This document shows positions 24,301 to 34,570 of a DNA stretch of 64,000 nt, piece by piece. Both the position numbers and the translations under genes were made by a program. A model generated the notes under the pieces. The model ran no database searches. It was not told the DNA's origin and was given only the letters and a program-made list of their open reading frames with translations. Source of the DNA: Undaria pinnatifida (Eukaryota > Sar > Phaeophyceae > Laminariales > Alariaceae); contig JABAKD010000029.1 in the NCBI GenBank assembly GCA_012845835.1, positions 10,480,338 to 10,544,337 of the forward strand, in the 5' to 3' direction. Position 1 is the stretch's first letter; every line of letters starts with the position of its first letter.

Positions 24301-27300
24301 GAAACAATAACACTATCTTATGGCTGCACTCTTGCGTTTCAAATACGGTAGATGCTAGCTAAACACGTTGGAAAAAAAAACAAAGCGATGAAGGCATCAC
24401 TGTGTACCAGGCACCACCCACCGAAGGATGATAAGTACGGTAGTACAAGGTGCTTCGCGTAGCTGGGCGGTTCCGCCCGCTACGCTTGCTCAAAGGAAGA
24501 ATGTAACAAAACTGAATGAAGCTGAAACATGGTCCAAAATGACCACATTTGTTTTAGGTACAAAATGACGACTTGCAAATGGCAAGATCTCCATGGGCGT
24601 ATGATACATACTACAGTAGGTGATGGTTTGCATATTTTGATATTTTGATAACACAGCGAGCGGCAGATGCTCGGCGACATCCTAGCACATGCAGGTTATC
24701 GGCAACCCTGCCGTATGCTTGCGTTCGTTGTCATGCTCTGGCCGGCACCTACGTGCTTTGCTGCAGTCTCCAGGGCTAGTTGCGCTGTGCTGTGCTTGCG
24801 GTAGACACTTGGCGATATGCTGGCTATCAAGCTGGATGTGTGCTGTTATGAATGTGATGCGCGCAGAACAAGCAGGTTTGAAAATAAATATCTACCTACA
24901 ATACATATTGTGCGCATGAGACAGCAGTACGGTAATATAATACGTGTCACGCAACGTACTCCGTGCACAGATAAAAAACGGGCAGCAAAACAAAATCGGA
25001 AAAAATCGGAAAGCCCAAAAAATGGAAAAGACGCCTGCTACGATAGAGAGGTAACACCTTTTGGCACACCTATTTTCTGACGCCTTAACCCCATATCGCC
25101 GTAATTTATTTCCCTCTTTTTGGCTGTTTTTTTCGTTAAACCTAGGTCATGCATGACACTGTTCATCCGGCACTTTCATTGTTATTACAATGTGTTTTTC
25201 GACTGAGGTAAACAGCTCCAGCGATGAGCATCAGAAAAAAAAAACGTGGTCCACCTCTACCGTAGCATGTGTAATAAAAAACAAAAAAACGAGAACAAAC
25301 ACCGAAAAAGAATCGAAACCCCGTCAAAACTGAGCGAAATGATCGGAAAAATTGACCAGAACCAAAACCAAACAAAAAAAGAAACGAAGACGACATCGAA
25401 AAGCGGACAAAACAAAATCTGAAAACGGTCAACATCGAGCGAGATAATCACCAAAACAACAAAACAACCACAACCAACGAAAGGGACGGAGCATACAAAA
25501 CTGAAGAGAGGAAGTATGGACGAAGTTTCTCAAAAAGAACGGGAAAATGTTCGTCGGTCGTTAAAAAGATGGACAAGTGGGTTTGTCGGGTGGAAGCTCT
25601 GAGAAGCCAGATAATTGCCGAGGGTGGCCTCTGGAGGAAGGAAAAATTATGTACATCCACACATTGAATATATCGTATTGCTCTAACCTGCGTAGAGATG
25701 AAACGCCTCATGGCACAGGCAGCCGTGATCGCAGATTCGGAAACGGTGCGACGGCGACGAAACCTAACAAAAATCTCGCACTCTCCAACTAAAACGCGTG
25801 GCAGGGTTCGACGGCGCCACAACACCACGAATGCCGAGTCTATGGTGGCAGCATGTAAGCACCTGTGCTGGTGACGGCTGGCCCAGTCCTCGTCCTGACG
25901 TTCCATCGCCAGCCCCCTCCTCCACCGGCTCCTTTCCTGCACCCATACCAGCTATCCATGCCCGCATCTGGTCCAACCGCGACGGCCACGACCGGTTGTC
26001 ACGCTGTTCACCAACCACCTGTATTTCCAAGCGCTCGTCCTTCCCAGGGAACGGCGACCCCGCTGCTACAGCAGAGCTAATCGTCGAAGCAGAATCGTCG
26101 ACCTTCTTGTGGACTTGACAGAGTGCGGGATCCTTCGCGACCTCCCCCCCCTGCAAACGATAATAGAACAGAGAAAGCACAACACCGTGTGTTATGGTTG
26201 ACTCCTACGGTTTTTATTGAGTCGAGGCTGGAGCGTGACGGGCGTAGAATGTTGCGTGGAAGACGCCACCGTGTACCAGGCGCCATCCGCGTACGTTCGT
26301 ACGTACGGCAACAAAAAAATGTTAGCTGGAAGCCGGGTAGACAAAAACTTGCATGAACAGTCGGGGTCAAAGCTAAGGTTGGGGAGGTACTCATTATCTC
26401 TATAGGGTCTAGGCCACTCGCTCGAATGGCTCACCACCTCGCTCTAAAACGGACGAGCAATGCTTGCACTTTGCTGGAGGCACTGCAGCTAGCTGACCAA
26501 ACCATGGACTACTATAGGTGCAAAAAAGCTCATTTTGCAAAACAAGAACCAAATTCCGACCATGATTTCTGGTTGAGGAGCGCCGTCGTTTAGGCAAAAA
26601 AGCTCATTAGCCAAAACGTGACACCTGTATCGGAGCACACATGGAAATATGTAGTCTCTCGCGTCAGTCTCTGTGAAGTGCTGCAAAAAGAGGTACTACT
26701 AATAAATAACCTGACCCCTCCTACGATACTACTGTAAGTGATGGTACTACTACTAGCAGTACTAGTACTAGCAGTACTAGTACTAGCAGTAATACTAGCA
26801 GTAATACTAGCAGTAAGGACAGAGGCACACGCAAGGTATACATCGAGTGAAAATACGGCAGGAAATAAGCAGGAAAGGCAGACACGAGAATAGAAACACT
26901 AGCAACACAGAGCGGTAAACTGGTTACGTAGTAGTTCTAAGCGGAAGCGGGTGCTGGTAGAGCACTACAGCAAGCTAGGAACGCCCACAACCAACGAAAC
27001 CTTGGACAAGGAAATCATCACGTGGGCAGGGGCGAACGTAGATGCACCTGAAAGGCAAGAGAAGGCTGCCCCGGGGAACTTTAAAGGGATAACGCTTTGT
27101 ACTACGTACGCACCGTAGGAAAAACACACGGCAAGATTTTGAAAGATATAACGGGAACAACGGTGGGTAAGGAAGAAAAAACAAGCCAAGGGCAAGCAGG
27201 ATTCAGGCCAAACCGAAACTGCATAGATCATGTATACACATTAGGTAAGACAACTCAAGGTCGCAAAGACGCGGGTCTATCAACATACTGTTCCTGTCTA

Positions 27301-30300
27301 GAGGTACAGAAGGCCTATGGCACAGGATAGAAAAACGGGTTGTGGAAAAAGTTGTGGTAACTTGGGATCAGAGGAAAGATGTATAGAACGGTGAAAAAAT
27401 AGACGGGATGTGCGATAAATGCTGTGATGCTGGACGGGGAAAATTCAAACTACGTTGATATTTTTACAAGGAGTGGCGCAGGGACGTACGTTATCACCCA
27501 AGCTATCCAAAAGGTATATATTAATGGCATGGTGGCTAGCAGTCGAAACAGCGAAGCGCATCGTTCCTGTGGGGGAAGATACGTTGTCAGGAATGGTGTT
27601 TGCGGATGATTTTATTGGGATATCTGAACCACCCGAAGGACTGCACAAACACCTAGCTAAGGGAGTAGAATACTCCAGAAAATGGAGAGTGACAGCAAAG
27701 GAAAAAAAAAATGCGGGGCAGTTTTATGTGACGAATACAATTGGAACCGTGAAACATTCAAATGGGAGTGGGGAGAAGGTAAACTACCGATCGTAGGCCG
27801 GTACACGTACCTTGGCGTAGATATCTCAAAAACACTGCTCGTGGGATCCACGCATACAGCAAAAGTAAGAGGAAAGGGTAAACCGCACGTGCGCATTAGG
27901 GATGCGACCCTATTGTAAACACTCACACCTGGACATTATTAATAGGAAAAAATAAGCAATCTGATTAACGTGAGTGCACCAAAGCTAGAATACGCAGGAG
28001 AAGTATGTGAAGGGAACACGAGGTTTGTAAAACAGCTGGAAACAGTAAAGATGACAGAAGCTAAAAAAGTGCTAGGATGCCTAAAATACGACGAGTAATG
28101 CAGCAGTACATTTAATAAGGGCACAACTGGGAATAAACCACTCATGAGAAAATGCAAACGTGAGAAAGTTGAAACGGCAGTATAAAGTAAGGAAAACGCC
28201 AAAAAAGAGGTCGCCCGATAGTTGATAGGGCTGTATGGGAGAAGGTAACAAAAGGGCGAGCTGACCATATAGGTTGGATAGCTTAGTCGAGAAAGCATGG
28301 CAGGGTGCAGGAGGAAACCAAGAAGAGTTGCTGTCCATAGACAAGTTGCGAGGGCACATGACAGAGGCAAAATAAAGGACAGGAGTGAGGGAAAGGCTAG
28401 CGCTAAGAAAGGTGACGGAGGAAGAACGTATATATTTAGATAGGGGGGGTTAAGAGAAGAGACAAGAATGAAAACGCGCTAGCACGGCCCAACGGACTTC
28501 TAAAAAAACGATGGACTTCATATTTCTCGCAAGTGACCTGGTCCTGCCAGAAAAAACAAAGACGTTTACCAGCAGTCGGGTGGAGGAGGAACAAGGCAAG
28601 CAGAGGTGCCCTTGTGGCAATGCAGACGAGAGTAGAACCTAAACAGTGGGAGAATGTGAACTGTACAAGGAGGAACGGGCATGTGTTAGAGATGAGGAAA
28701 ACAGACGAATGCGACATGGTGCACTAAATAGTAGCGAGAAAACGATCGACATCTTAGGAGATAGATGGTGGCCACAGACGGTCAAACAGGAAGGAGTAAT
28801 GGAAAAGATAGTACGTTACTACTAGTATACCATATGGAATACACATACATAGCCGGTCGCTTCGGTCGCGTATCAGGTTATCCTTGAGCCTGGTATAGGC
28901 CAGTTTCGTGAGTTCGAGTCCCGCCGAGTGCATACTCGTATAGATTCGAAGGGACTTTGTCTTGTGCACAAATTGACTTGCGGAAAGTGCGAGAGCGTGA
29001 GTTAGCAACACTCGATGAAAAATCGTCGAGCAGTGGGATCGCTGAACCCTATGCGCGATAAAAATTGAAGGCAAGAACCGGGGGGGAGAAGGGACAACAC
29101 CTGTGACCACGGCTTGTCCAGAAGCTGGAAAGTAGAGGTGTGTGAAAAAAAGAAAATTAAAAAGGAATGAACGTAATGAGCACCCACACGTTGGAGGTGT
29201 CTTCATTAGTAGTAGGAACGGCGCTCCGTCTCGAAAGGAATGCATGGCAAAAGGTCAAATGGCAGCACCGAGAGTACTCCCTCTCCCCCCTCCCTACCGT
29301 AGCCGTGGTCTCTGTCACGATCGCAAACTCGGGAAACTCCTCCGCAGGGACGAAACCGAAAAAGGGCCTCGCACTCTCCAACGACAACGCGTGGCAGGAT
29401 TCGAGGATGTATATCATCATGAGCGCAAAAGTCTGTGGTGGCAGGAAAAAAGTACCTGTGGCTCCGTCGTCTGGCCGCACGCGCGGCCGGGCCCTCCCTC
29501 AGAATCGCCCCTCCCGGTCACCTCCGCCGCCGCCTCTCCTGCCTTCATGATGGCGACGCACGGCCTGGGCTGCTGTATCACCGGCGGTGGATAGCGGGGC
29601 CCGCAGGTCGATAGTGTTGCGGTGCCCTCCACGCGCTCGTTCTTCCCATGGGAGGGCGGCTCCAGCGAGATGGCTTCGTTAACCGCCGGAGAAGTTTTAC
29701 TCGCGTTATCCTTCACTTCCATGGCAGAGCTCTCTGCAAATCCCTTCCCCTGCAAACAACGAGACACGAGAAACCACAACACCATGCCATGGCCGCCCTC
29801 TTCCGTTTCAACAACAGTAGGGGCTAGGCGAAAACGATTGGGGGAGGCAAACCAAAGTACGGAAGGCTTAACTGTTGAACCAGGCACTACCCACAGGCGC
29901 ATGTACGTACGGCAAACATTCGGCCCTGATCGCGAATTCGGAAAACGACTCAGCATTCAATGGTGACGTACTCTTAACTAGAATCCCGCACTCGTCATCA
30001 ACTACAACGCATGGCAGGATTCGACGGCGTCATAACACCACGAATGCCGAGGCTATGGTGGCAGCAAGCAAGTACCTGTGCTGTCGAAACCTGGCCCGGC
30101 CCCTGTCCTGAAGTTCCGTCCCCAGCACCCTCTCCAGACCCCCCATCCGCCGGCACCTTTCCAACACCCATGCGAGCTATGCAAGCCCGCGCCTGGTCCC
30201 ACAGCGGCTGCCAGTACCGGCCTTCATGGCGTTCGCCGGCCGCCTGTGCCTCCAGGCGCTTGCCTTTCCCAGGGGAGGGCGGTTCCGCTGCCATCGACGA

Positions 30301-30567
30301 GCTGGTTGGTGAAGAAGCAACGCCGATCTCCTTCTCCGCAAGAGAACGTGCGGGATCCTTCGCCACGTCTCCCCCCTGCATACAACGAGAGGCGAGAAGG
30401 CATAGCGCGGAGTCCCTGGCTGCTCTCCTGGCAGCAGCAGCAGCGAGCGCTTTCTTGCGCTTTGTCCGGTTCCTGTTGCGACGGCGGCCGTTGCCAGACG
30501 GTGCTTCCGGCCACGGGCCCTGCTCCGCCGCTTGCTGCAGCATGAGCTCGAACACATGCGGAGCCAT
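18255..30567 (-). CDS. Protein kinase gene, 11 exons, 907 codons as modelled
   Basis: Exons in transcript order: 30567-30076, 29749-29456, 26150-25863, 24280-23471, 23158-23103, 22729-22583, 22191-22046, 21573-21401, 20857-20765, 20604-20506, 18380-18255. All junction phases agree and the total of 2724 nt is 908 codons including the stop. Kinase motifs, in model numbering: Gly loop GEGASG 602-607, ATP-binding Lys in FALKEV 625, helix-C Glu 641, catalytic loop HGDIKPEN 715-722 with Asp717, DFG 739-741, GTVGYMPLE 755-763 in place of APE, helix-F Asp776, and DPAERPS with Arg882. Lys two residues after the catalytic Asp suggests a Ser/Thr kinase; Gly instead of Arg before that Asp makes it non-RD. 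The N-terminal 600 residues are low-complexity and built from duplicated exons. Residues 803-866, between helix F and the final helix, match no standard kinase segment I recall. Whether ATG 30567 is the true start is uncertain, because a pyrimidine tract with CAG lies just upstream. Confidence 0.8.
18660..18845. repeat. Degenerate tandem repeat, about 65-bp unit, in a kinase intron
   Basis: About 2.7 units share GTACGG, ACGGGATTG and GGACxGGACA blocks. On the - strand the repeat appears as repeated YRTC ... QSxPV residues. It lies inside the last kinase intron. Confidence 0.5.
20506..20604 (-). CDS. Kinase exon 10
   Basis: 33 codons from WQVTARVLEDGSY to LGTKGREA. The acceptor TTTTTCAG follows a T-rich tract and the donor is GCG|GTGAGA, phase 0 at both ends. 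It is a helical, charged C-lobe segment. Confidence 0.65.
20765..20857 (-). CDS. Kinase exon 9
   Basis: 31 codons (DLYTERERKYMVFLGYTTAP and on to RLLRYE), phase 0 at both ends. Acceptor CAACGCAG, donor GAG|GTGCGC. It lies where helix G is expected, but the sequence is not typical. Confidence 0.6.
21401..21573 (-). CDS. Kinase exon 8 (activation segment to helix F)
   Basis: Acceptor TGACCAG in phase 1 gives DLGGIRPQMTGTVGYMPLE directly after DFGTAR. The segment continues through SQDVFSLAAMTWDF, with the helix-F aspartate. The donor CCG|GTGAGC is in phase 0. The GT donor 12 codons further on would break the phase with exon 9. Confidence 0.8.
22046..22191 (-). CDS. Kinase exon 7 (catalytic loop and DFG)
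   Basis: It encodes GAEHIHNHGLVHGDIKPENV followed by RLADFGTAR: helix E, the catalytic loop and the Mg-binding loop. Acceptor CTTGCAG in phase 2, donor GGG|GTAAGA in phase 1. Confidence 0.9.
22583..22729 (-). CDS. Kinase exon 6 (beta-4/beta-5 region)
   Basis: It encodes LSGVPHPNVI, the conserved HPNV/I element after helix C, then PILLPIAECDFGSVLTEG at the hinge. The acceptor is TTGAACAG in phase 2. The donor reads AG|GCAAGT, so the following intron is GC-AG; only this donor gives the phase 2 exit that the next exon needs. Confidence 0.75.
23103..23158 (-). CDS. Kinase exon 5 (helix C)
   Basis: A 56-nt exon between TTCCAG and a perfect ACG|GTAAGT donor. It encodes GREQRAIDNAMAEISVLAR, whose Glu (AMAEIS) fits the helix-C glutamate that pairs with the beta-3 lysine. 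Phase 0 in, phase 2 out. Confidence 0.75.
23471..24280 (-). CDS. Kinase exon 4 (repeat-exon copy B' extended into the kinase N-lobe)
   Basis: 810 nt, phase 0 at both ends; acceptor GATTGCAG, donor GAG|GTGAGA. The first part is the B-type repeat, followed by an acidic Ser/Thr/Ala-rich linker. The last third carries the kinase N-lobe: LKVVGPLGEGASG then VPGKFALKEVRE, giving the Gly loop and the beta-3 lysine. Confidence 0.8.
25030..25272. mobile_element. MITE-like element in a kinase intron
   Basis: The ends GACGCCTGCTACGATAGAG (left) and CTCTACCGTAGCATGTGT (right) are inverted relatives of each other and of the 16.99-17.26 kb element. The interior shares a CCTAGGTCATG ... TTATCCG-type stretch with the copy at about 41.9-42.07 kb. 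Confidence 0.55.
25863..26150 (-). CDS. Kinase exon 3 (repeat-exon copy A')
   Basis: 288 nt, phase 0 at both ends; acceptor TTTGCAG, donor CAG|GTGCTT. It is closely related to the second part of exon 1, sharing GAGDGTSGxGxGQ near the end and RxWIAxMGxGK-type residues in the middle. Confidence 0.65.
26740..26815. repeat. Microsatellite of GTACTA / CTAGCAGTA units
   Basis: Short repeats of ACTAGTACTAGCAGT then AATACTAGCAGT. It lies in the kinase intron between exons 2 and 3. Confidence 0.8.
26940..28840 (+). mobile_element. Degenerate LINE (non-LTR retrotransposon), antisense in a kinase intron
   Basis: On the + strand the pieces read as a non-LTR reverse transcriptase: NFKGITL near 27080, then QAGFRPNRNCIDHVYTLGK near 27195-27255, then FADDF (the YADD-type catalytic box) near 27600, GRYTYLGVDI near 27800, and a Cys-rich C-terminal motif starting RCPCGNADES near 28595. 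Stops and frameshifts break it into several frames, so it is dead. It lies opposite to the kinase gene, inside the intron between exons 2 and 3. The 5' end is missing or unrecognised. Confidence 0.8.
28855..29165 (+). mobile_element. SINE-like element with tRNA-type B box
   Basis: GAGTTCGAGTCCCGCC near 28910 resembles a Pol III B box. The body from 28981 (CGGAAAGTGCGAGAGCGTG ... CCCTATGCGCGATAAAAA ... TGTGACCACGGCTTGTCC) matches the element at 40747-40965, and an A-rich tail follows at 29142-29165. It sits directly after the LINE relic. The head does not fold into a full cloverleaf, so it is not a functional tRNA. Confidence 0.5.
29456..29749 (-). CDS. Kinase exon 2 (repeat-exon copy B)
   Basis: 294 nt, phase 0 at both ends; acceptor TTTGCAG, donor CAG|GTACTT. 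Its start (GKGFAESSAMEVKD) resembles the start of exon 4 (GEGIVESSAVGVKE). Intron sequence on both sides is also shared with the other copies, so the duplicated unit included flanking intron. Confidence 0.65.
30076..30567 (-). CDS. Kinase exon 1 (contains repeat-exon copy A)
   Basis: ATG 30567 sits in CCCCCATGG. The first 64 residues are helical then basic (RRRNRNRTKRKKALAAAAARRAARD), possibly a nuclear-localisation-like patch. From 30375 the sequence is homologous to the exon at 26150-25863, with GGDVAKDPA against GGEVAKDPA. In the homologous copies a CAG acceptor lies at that point, but here the frame reads straight through it. The donor is CAG|GTACTT in phase 0. Confidence 0.65.
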
Positions 30568-30670
30568 GGGGGTAAGAGAAGACTGCTGCTGAGGCGAGCG
30601 AATTGCGGAGGGGGGGGGGCGGGGGGGTGCGGGTGGTAGGAGTTGGGAAAATAAATGCAGGGAAAGTTTC

Positions 30671-30960
30671 CAAGGTTGTGTTCTGCAGGGTACTCACAAA
30701 CCGCACTCGGGGTATTTACCCCGGGCATTAGCCTACAACGAACTTCTGTAAGTTTTATAAGGCAATCATACCCGTATCCGGAACTTCTGTAAGTTCTGTA
30801 TGAAGTTCATGCCCGAACCCGGAGCTTCTGTGAGTTCTGAAACACTTCCGTACCCGTACCCGGAGCTTCTGTAAGTTCTGTAAGAACCCCATACCCTTAC
30901 CCGGAACTTCTGTGACTTCTGTAAGACGATGGCACAATACCCGGGGTACGGGTATACCCT
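30671..30960. repeat. hAT-like terminal sequence followed by a hairpin minisatellite array
   Basis: CAAGGTTGTGTTCTGCAGGGT at 30671 is the same terminal sequence as the complete element at 32296. It is followed by about four units of a CCGGAACTTCTGTAAGTTCTGTA-type repeat. No matching right terminus or target duplication was found, so this is a one-ended fragment. It lies just upstream of the kinase start codon. Confidence 0.6.
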
Positions 30961-32287
30961 TGCCACAATTCCGGAGTGCCGGCGCAGAACTAGGGTCGAT
31001 TGCGGTGCAATGTTAAACTTATGCAACACGACGTCATGTCTGGTTCGCCACACACAGCCATACACCACACCGACACGAAATTACGAACTACAATGCACAC
31101 ACGAACGAACCTGGGCCAGCCTAAAAACGGATAAAGGTTCTTAAAGTCGTATCTCGTGAACCACTGCAAATCAGACACAACAAACTACATCGCTGTAATC
31201 GGCAAATCATCGTGCGTACGCAGCATCAGGTTGCCAACTTTTTTTTCGAGCGTCATTTGACAAAATGAACAGGGGGTCTGAAAATATATTTGCATTCAGT
31301 GCATATAAAACACGGTGGAGAGCCGTTTTATGCGGCTGAATACGTACCGCGCACAAATACGAACTTTTGTGTTTCAAACATGTTTCCGAAAGCTCTAGCG
31401 CCACCGCTTATACGAGTTAGGACTTGAAAATTGGAAGCGCTACCCTTGACACAACATTACACATGCAGGGAAAAAAAGGATGTGAAAAGTTATAAGGCTT
31501 TGTTTCTTCCGACTCGATGTCGCCGAGATATCCGCCAAAACTCAAAAGAACCAACTTTTCCGAATTAAATTTGTATTAAAATGGCCGTTGCCGATAATGG
31601 TGAAATTTGGTGGAAACAATGCTAAAAGAATCTAGAAGAACATCGATATAAGTTTCATTGCTCAACTCGCCACCCATCAAGAGATATTACCTAAAACTCG
31701 AATCCATATATAAGTCAAGTGTTTTCGACAAAAAATGGAGAAAATGGCATTTCTGCTATGCTCCTCTAAATTATTTTGAGAATTTTGATCTGAAAATTTA
31801 ACAACGCATTAAAACCGCATGTGCACAAAAACGGAAAGCAGGCCGTTTCATTTTATTTTTATATTTTAACGCAAGTTATGGGCGCATTTGCATTATTTCG
31901 GTTCGTAACAGCGGCCATATCTCTCCGACAGAAACAAACAAAAAAGAAGGCCGGCTTTCCATTATTAGTCGGTTGGTCCATGATCAACATCGTATCCAAA
32001 ATTCGCACCTAAATACGTAAAATTGAGCGAGGCATGGTCAATCTACGTCTCTGGCAGTTACTTGACTGGCCCAGCTCGTGGCTGTACTGTATATTCATAC
32101 GAGTTTTCGCCTGTTTTCAGTCGGTATGATACAGTATGATAGTCCAACATAGTTGGAATTGACTTCTACCTGTCATGCGTCACTCCGTTCATACGTATGA
32201 CACGCTTCATTTACTCACACTCGTGCTATTGGCCAATTTTTCCGTGCGTACAAACTCATATTTCCCCGTATCGCTGTTTTCCCCATG
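30961..32287. other. AT-rich stretch without a supported gene
   Basis: Compared with its copy (about 49320-50643) this segment carries several small indels that break any frame, so coding is unlikely. No other feature is recognised. Confidence 0.5.
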
Positions 32288-32339
32288 GAAATATGCAAGG
32301 TTGTGTTCTGTAGGGTACGCACAACCCATACCCGGGGTA

Positions 32340-32660
32340 TTTACCCCAGGTATTACCCTACAAAGGACTTCTGTGAGTTCCGTGGGGCATTCATACCTGT
32401 ACCCAGAACTTCTGGAAGTTCTGTACGACATTCATATCCGTACGCGGAAGCGTTGGAAGTTCTGTACGCCCGTGGCCACAATACCCGGGGTACGGGTACA
32501 GCATCTGTTGTACCCGCTCGTAACTTCTGTGAGTTCTGTACGCCTGTGCCACAATACCCGGAACTTCTGGAAGTTCTGTAATATCCTCCTACCCTTACCC
32601 GGCAATTATGTGACTCCTGTAAGACTGGCACAATACCCGGGTACAGGTATACCTTCGTTA
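32340..32660. repeat. Left subterminal hairpin minisatellite array of the hAT-like element
   Basis: Six or more units of the type ACCCGGAACTTCTGTGAGTT, spaced about 35-60 bp. The core GAACTT-CTGT-AAGTTC is an inverted repeat with a 4-base loop. Subterminal repeats are typical transposase-binding sites in hAT elements. Confidence 0.7.
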
Positions 32661-33349
32661 CAATATCCGGGGGCCTCTGTGTTCATCCAGGTTTAATCCA
32701 AAAAGTCTATTATGCATGAATTAGGATGTCGTAAAAACCGAACACCGAACACAGCAGTACGTATCATACAGTAAGCGCACCTGTTGATGTTTCTTTCGTT
32801 TCTAAGGGCACGTAATGACGCATTAACGAAGGACGCTTTTGAATCGAAATTCTTACTTTTTACGAATCGAATTGAAATCGATTCGACTTGGTTGAAACAT
32901 GTGATTTTTTGCCTCCTATCGGGAAATCACGTAGTTAGTGCGTACTGCTGTCAATGTTTTTTTTCCCGATCGGGATAATGCAGATCTCGCTATCATAAAA
33001 GCCTTCAAATATTTATTCTCTGTGTTTTCGGTAGCTTCGCTTCTTCTTTGTCGTGGCACTTGGCTTATCGAGCTATTAATAGTGGAAAAATTGGGCTTGC
33101 GACTACCACTATTTTTTTTAGGCGCCACAGCCGGGGTACGCTACGAGTACGTATGGTACGATATGTGTTACAGACAAACAGTAGTAGACGTGAGCGCAGC
33201 TGTTGCCCCGGTCGGCACTCATTGAGGTTCACCATTTATCGCCTCGGTGGTGGTTGTCGATAGCTGTTAAAGCTACGACGGATTGCCTCGGGGCCGTTGG
33301 CCCAGTGAGGGCATGCCATGCAAGCTCGATTGAATCCTCCACTTCACAA

Positions 33350-33590
33350 GGATATTCATACACGTACCCGGAACTTCTGTAAGTTCCATGTGTCAGTGCC
33401 ACAAATACCCGGGGTACGGGTGCAGCATTTGCACACCTGCCCGGAAGTTCTGTAAGTTTTGTACGCCTCTGCCACAATACCCGGAACTTCTGGAAGTTCT
33501 GTAACACTTCAAAAAACGTACCCGAAACTTGTGGAAGTTCTGTAAGTCTCCCATAACCTTATCGTATGTGACGGTGTATAGCACACCCCC
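33350..33590. repeat. Right subterminal hairpin minisatellite array of the hAT-like element
   Basis: About five units of the same GAACTTCTG(T/G)AAGTTC repeat, in the same written orientation as the left array; the palindromic core makes orientation partly moot. Confidence 0.7.
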
Positions 33591-34074
33591 TCGGACGAGT
33601 TTTGTACGCCGATTTCTCGACGACCGGTAGAGTCTAAACGTCGAGCGAGACGTCTATGGAAAGATCTGGGCGGCATCCTCTCAAGCCGCCACGGTTGTTA
33701 TTCGTGCTGCGCTGGTTTCGGAGGAAACCGGTTCAGCATTTCATCCTAAGGGGGGGTGTTGTACACCAACACTATTAATAACACTGTCATATACGGTACC
33801 CGGATTCTACAAACCCTACAGAACACAACCTTGGAAATATGTATTTTATTAGTACGTAGGTGAGAGCGGCATTGATTTCTCTTTACATATTTTTTCTCGG
33901 CTTTAAGAATTTCCGGGCTTGCCGTATTTACATACCAGGTATACACACTATATTACTATTCAATATGCAGTAGTTTTAGTAATATATCAAGTTTTTGTTA
34001 TTGTACAACAGCATCTTAGTATAGGAGGTAAACCAGTGACGGTGGAAGTCGTTTTCCAGTACAAGTTGAAATAA

Positions 34075-34570
34075 CAATGTGGTATGTAGGGTGCATACAG
34101 AACCATACCTGGGGTATTCACCCGGGTTTTATCATACAACAAACTTCTGTAAGTTGTACCCGGAACTTCTGTGAGTTATGTACGCCCGTGCCACAATACC
34201 CCGGGTACGGGTACAGCATTTTCATACCTACCCGGAACTTCTGTGTGTTGTGTAACACTTCCGTAGCCGTACCCGGAACTTCTGTAAGTTCTGTACTGTA
34301 TGACGTTCATAACCGTATCTGGATTTTCTGTGAGTTCTATACGCCTGTGCAACAATACCCGGGGTGCGGGTACAACCTTTTCATGCCGTACCCGGAACTG
34401 CTGTGAGATGTACGCCTGTGTCACAATACCTGGAACTTCTGTGAGTTCTGTGACACTTCCATACCAGTACCCGAAACTTCTGTAAGTTCTGTTAGGACTC
34501 CCATACCCGTACCCGGAATCCATAAACCCTACTCGTACTGAACACAAGTTTCGTCCAGTCCAACACATTG
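34075..34570. mobile_element. Short relative of the hAT-like element, packed with hairpin repeats
   Basis: It starts CAATGTGG and ends with the complement of CAATGTGT. Internal sequences near both ends resemble the 32296 element (a GTAGGGTGC stretch at the left; ACCCTAC then GAACACAA at the right). About nine hairpin units fill the interior. No 8-bp target duplication is visible, so the ends are tentative. Confidence 0.5.

Larger units (their letters stand above)
32296..33833. mobile_element. Non-autonomous hAT-like DNA transposon (1538 bp)
   Basis: The termini CAAGGTTGTGTTCTGTAGGGT and its exact reverse complement bound the element. Both ends are flanked by the same 8 bp, GAAATATG (32288-32295 and 33834-33841), which is the target duplication length of hAT elements. 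The first bases CAAGG fit the hAT terminal pattern YARNG. Arrays of a hairpin minisatellite lie just inside each end. No transposase frame is visible, so it would depend on an enzyme encoded elsewhere. Confidence 0.8.

Noticed and set aside
28855-28935. Possible tRNA gene
   Set aside because: Only the B box is convincing; the acceptor stem does not pair and the T stem has a mismatch. It is treated as the head of a SINE-like element.
30720-34520. CRISPR-like arrays of hairpin repeats
   Set aside because: Units are diverged and the spacers repetitive, the context is eukaryotic and transposon-linked, and no cas genes are present.
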